Part shown: positions 60,055 through 64,000 of the stretch, one piece after another
How positions within the stretch are numbered: position 1 is the stretch's first letter
Layout of the letters: each line of letters starts with the position of its first letter
NCBI GenBank assembly: GCA_913062865.1
Contig: CAJXWO010000005.1
Span: 1-64,000 of the forward strand
Source: an uncultured Paracoccaceae bacterium
Lineage (GTDB): Bacteria; Pseudomonadota; Alphaproteobacteria; Rhodobacterales; Rhodobacteraceae
Reading direction: 5' to 3'
Length of the DNA: 64,000 bases
Translations under genes and position numbers: made by a program
Notes under the pieces: generated by a model
The model's database searches: none
What the model was told of the DNA's origin: nothing
What the model saw: only the letters and a program-made list of their open reading frames with translations

Positions 60055-62559
60055 TCACCCGTCGGCGCGGATCGTCTCGTTCTTCGGGTCGTAGGGGCTG
60101 TCGCAGGTCACGACCGCATCCCAAAGCGTGTTCTGCATCTTGACCCGCAGCTTCGTGCCTTCGACCGCAAGATCGGGCCGCACATAGCCCAGGCCGATGG
60201 ACTTGCCGAAGGCCACCGAATAGCCACCCGAGGTCAGGCGCCCGACGCGGGTCCCATCCTCGGTATAAAGCGCCTCGCGCCCCCAGGGGTCGGCATCCTC
60301 TGGACCGTCGATCAGAAGCGTGCAGCATTTCGACCGGATGCCCTTGGCCTCCATTTCGGCCTTGCCATGGAAATCCTTAGACAGATCCACGAAACGCGGC
60401 AGATCCGCTTCGAGCGGTGTAGCGTCGCGGCCCAGCTCGTTGCCGAACGCACGGTAGGATTTCTCCTGCCGCAGCCAGTTCTGCGCGCGCGCGCCGACCA
60501 GCTTAAGCCCGTGCGCCTCGCCCGCGGCCAGCAGTTGATCCCACAGGTTCGTCTGCATCTCGATCGGGTGATGCAGCTCCCAGCCCAGCTCGCCGGTATA
60601 GGCCACGCGGATCGCCATGGTGGGCACCATGCCCAGCTCGATCTGGCGCATGGACAGCCACGGGAAACGCTTGTTCGACAGAACGGTGTCGGGATCGGCA
60701 TCCTTGACGATCTCGCGCAACACGTTGCGCGACTTGGGACCGGCGATGGCGAAGACGCCCCATTGGGTGGTCACGTCGTGGCAGCTGATCCAGCCGAACT
60801 CATCGCGCTTGTCCTCGATCGCCTTCATCAGGAAATCGCTGTCATAGGCCTGCCAGGCACCTGAGGAGACAAGGTAGTACCTGTCCTCGGCCAGCCTCAC
60901 GATGGTGTATTCGGTGCGCGTGGTCCCTGCCGAGGTCAGCGCGTAGGTCAGGTTGATGCGGCCCACTTTGGGCAGCTTGTTGCAGGTGAACCAGTCCAGG
61001 AACGCGGTCGCGCCGGGCCCTTCGACGATATGCTTGGTGAACGCGGTCGCGTCGATCAGGCCCACGCCCTCGCGCACGGCCTTGGCCTCGTCCACGGCGT
61101 ATTGCCACCAGCCGCCGCGGCGGAAGCTGCGGGCGTCGTGGTCGAAGCTTTCGGGCGCGTCGAGCGGCCCATAGTAATTCGGCCGTTCCCACCCGTTCAC
61201 ACAGCCGAACTGCGCGCCAAGCGCCTTTTGCCGGTCATAGGCGGGCGCGGTGCGCAAGGGGCGGCAAGCGGGGCGTTCCTCGTCCGGGTGGTGCAGGATG
61301 TAGACGTGTTCGTAGGCTTCTTCGTTCTTGCGCGCGCCATACTCGGTCGTCATCCAGCTGCCGTAGCGCTTGGGATCGAGCGACGCCATGTCGATCTCGG
61401 CCTCGCCCTCGACCATCAGCTGGGCCAGGTAATAGCCCGTACCGCCCGCCGCGGTGATGCCGAAGCTGAAGCCCTCGGCCAGCCACATGTTGCGCAGGCC
61501 CGGCGCCGGACCCAAAAGCGGGTTGCCATCAGGCGTGTAGCAGATCGGGCCGTTGTAATCGTCCTTGAGCCCCACGGTTTCCGAGGACGGAATGCGGTGG
61601 ATCATCGACATGTATTCCTCTTCGATCCGCTCCAGATCGAGCGGGAAGAGGTCGGCGCGGAAGCTGTCGGGCACGCCGTATTCGAAGCACGCGGGCGCGT
61701 TGCGCTCGTAGGGGCCCAGGATCCAGCCGCCGCGCTCTTCGCGGACATACCACTTGGCATCGGCATCGCGCAGCACCGGGTGTTCGGGATTGCCCGCCTT
61801 GCGGTAGTCCACGAGCGCGGGATCGGGCTCGGTCACGATATACTGGTGCTCGACCGGGATTGCGGGGATCTTGATGCCCAAAAGCTGCGCAGTGCGCTGC
61901 GCATGGTTGCCGGTGGCGGTCACCACATGCTCGGCCTCGATCACGACCTGGTCGTCCGACGGGATCAGGTTGCCGCCCTTTTCGACCATCTTGGTGCAGG
62001 TGACCTTCCAGTGATCGCCGCACCAGTCGTAGGCATCGACCTGCCACTTGCGCTCGATTACCGCGCCATGCATCCGCGCGCCCTTGGCCATGGCTTGGGT
62101 CACGTCGGCGGGATTGATGTAGCCATCGGTCGGGTGGTAGATCGCACCTTTCAGATCCTCGGTGCGCACCAGCGGCCAGCGTTCCTTGATCTGGTCGGGC
62201 GTCATCCATTCGTAAGGAACACCCACCGTCTCGGCGGTCGAGGCATAGAGCATATATTCGTCCATACGCGCGTCGGTCTGCGCCATGCGCAGGTTGCCCA
62301 CGACGTAAAAGCCGGGGTTCAGACCCGTCTCTTCCTCGAGCGTCTTGTAGTACTTGATCGAGTAGTCGTGGATATGGGTCGTCGCGTAGGACATGTTGAA
62401 ATAGGGCAGCAGACCCGCCGCATGCCAGGTCGACCCGCTGGTCAGCTCGTCGCGCTCGAGCAGCATTACATCCTGCCAGCCCGCCTTGGCCAGATGATAG
62501 GCGATGGAGGTGCCGATGGCACCGCCACCGACGACGAGAGCTTTGACTTGGGTTTTCAT
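60055..62559 (-). CDS. Dimethylglycine dehydrogenase-like FAD/GcvT enzyme
   Basis: An 834-aa two-domain enzyme: DAO-type FAD domain (ALVVGGGAIGTSIAYHLAKAGW, SGSTWHAAGLLPYFNMS with the His that carries FAD in characterised family members) and a GcvT-like THF-binding C-terminal half. Members demethylate dimethylglycine, sarcosine or related compounds with transfer of formaldehyde to THF. It is monocistronic here and ends at the terminator at 60002-60037. It is related to, but distinct from, the 811-aa protein at 25309-27744. Confidence 0.88.
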   Translation of the reverse strand: MKTQVKALVVGGGAIGTSIAYHLAKAGWQDVMLLERDELTSGSTWHAAGLLPYFNMSYATTHIHDYSIKYYKTLEEETGLNPGFYVVGNLRMAQTDARMDEYMLYASTAETVGVPYEWMTPDQIKERWPLVRTEDLKGAIYHPTDGYINPADVTQAMAKGARMHGAVIERKWQVDAYDWCGDHWKVTCTKMVEKGGNLIPSDDQVVIEAEHVVTATGNHAQRTAQLLGIKIPAIPVEHQYIVTEPDPALVDYRKAGNPEHPVLRDADAKWYVREERGGWILGPYERNAPACFEYGVPDSFRADLFPLDLERIEEEYMSMIHRIPSSETVGLKDDYNGPICYTPDGNPLLGPAPGLRNMWLAEGFSFGITAAGGTGYYLAQLMVEGEAEIDMASLDPKRYGSWMTTEYGARKNEEAYEHVYILHHPDEERPACRPLRTAPAYDRQKALGAQFGCVNGWERPNYYGPLDAPESFDHDARSFRRGGWWQYAVDEAKAVREGVGLIDATAFTKHIVEGPGATAFLDWFTCNKLPKVGRINLTYALTSAGTTRTEYTIVRLAEDRYYLVSSGAWQAYDSDFLMKAIEDKRDEFGWISCHDVTTQWGVFAIAGPKSRNVLREIVKDADPDTVLSNKRFPWLSMRQIELGMVPTMAIRVAYTGELGWELHHPIEMQTNLWDQLLAAGEAHGLKLVGARAQNWLRQEKSYRAFGNELGRDATPLEADLPRFVDLSKDFHGKAEMEAKGIRSKCCTLLIDGPEDADPWGREALYTEDGTRVGRLTSGGYSVAFGKSIGLGYVRPDLAVEGTKLRVKMQNTLWDAVVTCDSPYDPKNETIRADG

Positions 62560-62691
62560 GGCGCACGACTCCGATTGCGGCCGGGTTTGAGCCGTTGTGG
62601 CAAAATCCGTGGAACCGCGCCGCGCGCAGCCGACATTTGTAGGCGCGAAACCGACGCGGGGGCATGACGGGCGCGTCGGCTGGCAAAAGAA

Positions 62692-62719
62692 AAAGGCCCC
62701 GGAAAACCGGGACCTTTCT
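62692..62719. terminator. Hairpin downstream of the DUF1328 gene
   Basis: A stem of AAAGGCCCCGG and CCGGGACCTTT with one mismatch and an AAAA loop. It lies 36 nt beyond the DUF1328 stop. On the minus strand it is followed by TTTTCTTTT, a good termination context. Confidence 0.7.
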
Positions 62720-62754
62720 CTGGTTCGTGCCTAGAACCGGTCGGGGCGCCGATT

Positions 62755-62916
62755 TCAGCGGCGCAGTACGCGCATCACAAGGGTCACCGCGAAGAGGATC
62801 AGGAACAGGAAGAAAAGCACCTGTGCGATCCCGGCCGAAGCCGACGCGACGCCGCCGAAACCAAGCACGCCGGCCACCAGTGCGACAACCAGGAATGTCA
62901 GTGCCCATCCGAGCAT
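62755..62916 (-). CDS. DUF1328 family mini membrane protein (YtjA-like)
   Basis: A 53-aa protein of the DUF1328 family, almost wholly two transmembrane helices: [24 protein letters not shown] and [23 protein letters not shown] 62916 (MLGWALTF) follows an AGAAAGGAGAA ribosome-binding site. The ORF-track version adds 42 residues upstream that are not family-like. Members are often stress-responsive, but the function is unknown. A terminator-like hairpin lies downstream at 62692-62719. Confidence 0.85.
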   Translation of the reverse strand: MLGWALTFLVVALVAGVLGFGGVASASAGIAQVLFFLFLILFAVTLVMRVLRR

Positions 62917-63235
62917 TGGAATTCTCCTTTCTCGTTTGCTTGCCCTTCGAGATAGGTGCGCCAACACGTCACGGAAATCAGGACATTGTGAGTGTGAAAG
63001 GGATTTACAGCGGGAAAAATGACCATCAGAGCCGAATGGCATTGCCGATATTCCCCTTTACTTCAAGGCTTTGGCCGGCCCGAACCATTGTCGCGGCGGC
63101 GCAGCATATTTGTCGAGAAACGGACCCACACGGCAATTTCGGCGGAGAATTGCATATCCCGGTCGCACAGAGTTGAAATGCCGCCCCCCAACAGCCGCGC
63201 TAAACTGTAAGCAGGACTGGCGAAAGGCTTCCAGA
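62917..63235. other. Divergent intergenic region
   Basis: This 319-bp region between the divergent DUF1328 and DUF3047 genes must hold both promoters. I see no RNA gene, operator or convincing small ORF in it. It is visibly lower in GC than the flanking genes around 62980-63070. Confidence 0.5.
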
Positions 63236-63895
63236 ATGCTGAACCGACGCAATTTCCTCATTGGCGGCGCTGCCGTGTTCTTGGCGCGGCCGGCCTCTGC
63301 CGCACCCATCTCGATCCCCTTCGATTCATCCTGGCGCAGCCTGACCTTTCGGCGGCTCGCGGAAACGACATACCGGCCACAGGGCAACGGCCTGGGGATA
63401 TTGGCGCGGGAAAGCTCATCCGTCTTCTACCGATCGCTTCCGGCGCAAGCGCAGACCCTCACGCAGGCGGCATGGGCATGGTCGGTGGAGCGCTCCGTGC
63501 CACCCACGGACCTGTCCCGGAAAGGTGGCGATGACCGCAACATCGCGCTGTATTTCGTTTTCATGGATGCGGATGCCGCCGACCGTGTCTCGCCCGATAC
63601 CTCGCTCACGCGGTTGATGGGCAACCGGGCCGCCCGCATTCTGATCTACGCCTGGGGCGGCGCGCACCGGCAGGGGGCGACGATCCCCAGCCCCTATTTG
63701 CGCGGTCGCGGCAGCACGGTTGTTCTGAGGTCGGCCGGTACCGGTGCCCATCTCGAGCGCGTGGACCTTTTCGCGGATCACGCCCGGGTGTTCGGCGCGC
63801 GTCCCGAACGGGTGGTCGGCGTGGCGGTTTCGTCGGACAGCGACGACACGGGCAGCCTTGTGGAGGCACGCCTGTCCGATCTGGTCCTGAGCTAG
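63236..63895 (+). CDS. DUF3047 family exported protein (probable Tat signal)
   Basis: A 219-aa protein with a twin-arginine-like signal (MLNRRNFLIGGAAVFLARPASA) and a DUF3047-like domain (SSVFYRSLPAQAQTLTQAAWAWSVERSVPPTDLSRKGGDD near residue 60, where the KGGDDR stretch is typical). The C-terminus has ERVVGVAVSSDSDDTGSLVEARL, a further family mark. It is probably periplasmic, of unknown function. ATG 63236 replaces the longer ORF start at 63071. Confidence 0.8.
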   Translation: MLNRRNFLIGGAAVFLARPASAAPISIPFDSSWRSLTFRRLAETTYRPQGNGLGILARESSSVFYRSLPAQAQTLTQAAWAWSVERSVPPTDLSRKGGDDRNIALYFVFMDADAADRVSPDTSLTRLMGNRAARILIYAWGGAHRQGATIPSPYLRGRGSTVVLRSAGTGAHLERVDLFADHARVFGARPERVVGVAVSSDSDDTGSLVEARLSDLVLS

Positions 63896-63907
63896 CGCGC
63901 GGTGTGA

Positions 63908-63930
63908 CCGAAGCCTTCAGAAGGCTTCGG
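63908..63930. repeat. Near-perfect palindrome at right window end
   Basis: Arms of 11 bp (CCGAAGCCTTC and GAAGGCTTCGG) around a single central A, 13 nt after the DUF3047 stop. It could be its terminator, a dispersed palindromic unit, or the terminator of a convergent gene beyond the window edge. The remaining bases to 64000 show no recognisable gene. Confidence 0.6.
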
Positions 63931-64000
63931 GCCGGAAACTTTCAAGGTTGCCGGCGCCCGTTGCCCATGTCGCTCACATCATCCCGGGTACGACCTGGTC

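Noticed and set aside
61030-62667. 545-aa plus-strand ORF over the DMGDH-like gene
   Set aside because: Antisense shadow; no recognisable domain, while the minus strand encodes a complete FAD/GcvT enzyme.
63931-64000. 3' end of a minus-strand gene at the window edge
   Set aside because: A minus-strand frame ends DQVVPGMM-stop, and the palindrome at 63908-63930 could be its terminator, but eight codons are too few to support a call.

Overview
This 64 kb window is a high-GC chromosomal segment from an alphaproteobacterium, most likely a marine Rhodobacteraceae (Roseobacter-type) strain. The evidence is the sucA-sucB-MAPEG-lpd order, the ftsE-ftsX-plsC block beside a zinc-ribbon membrane protein, a TIGR02302-type Q/G-rich protein next to lysA-argH, B12-dependent NrdJ, the short HisG with HisZ, and several dimethylglycine-dehydrogenase-like FAD/GcvT proteins and methylated-amine genes. 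No rRNA, tRNA, IS element, prophage or CRISPR array was recognised. Everything here is gene calling and motif reading by eye; no database search was run.

Layout. 1-5.8 kb: 2-oxoglutarate dehydrogenase complex (sucA 3' part, sucB with two lipoyl domains, a MAPEG protein, lpd). 5.9-9.3 kb: plsC, ftsX and ftsE on the minus strand, and a divergent zinc-ribbon protein. 9.3-15.8 kb: TIGR02302 protein, lysA, a DUF2834 protein, a 57-aa lipoprotein missed by the ORF track, argH, and a divergent TlpA-like thioredoxin. 15.8-20.8 kb: a MauG/CcpA-type di-haem peroxidase behind an FNR-type box, a membrane protein with a sterol-desaturase-family enzyme, a BciB-like flavin/Fe-S reductase behind a perfect PpsR/CrtJ-type palindrome, and a Hint-domain protein.

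20.9-31.8 kb is a methylated-amine catabolic island. The plus-strand operon (BKACE, SGNH hydrolase, L-carnitine dehydrogenase fused to a hot-dog thioesterase) should convert carnitine to glycine betaine. The minus-strand operon (MmgE/PrpD protein, pyrrolysine-free MttB-family methyltransferase, FAD/GcvT demethylase-like enzyme, class V aminotransferase-like PLP enzyme), with a divergent LysR regulator, has no obvious described pathway and is the best candidate here for an unknown system. It is followed by a striking array of three GTCGAC-centred palindromes spaced exactly 24 bp apart.

31.8-43.2 kb: nrdJ, a DUF1489 gene, hisG-hisZ-hisS (hisS carries a low-GC central segment), a SlyX-like gene, a lipoprotein and dnaE. 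43.4-52.9 kb: xanthine dehydrogenase xdhA-xdhB-xdhC translationally coupled to a BMP-family ABC importer, a complete purine uptake and oxidation unit. 53-59.4 kb: an orphan UgpE-like permease, a small secreted protein, an aldo/keto reductase-DAO oxidoreductase-DUF938-methyltransferase run, an AhpD-like protein behind an FNR-like box, and an MFS transporter. 59.5-64 kb: a secreted EF-hand protein, a second DMGDH-like FAD/GcvT enzyme, a DUF1328 mini-membrane protein and a Tat-exported DUF3047 protein.

Dispersed palindromic repeats punctuate the window. One family has three copies, including one that lies in frame inside xdhA.
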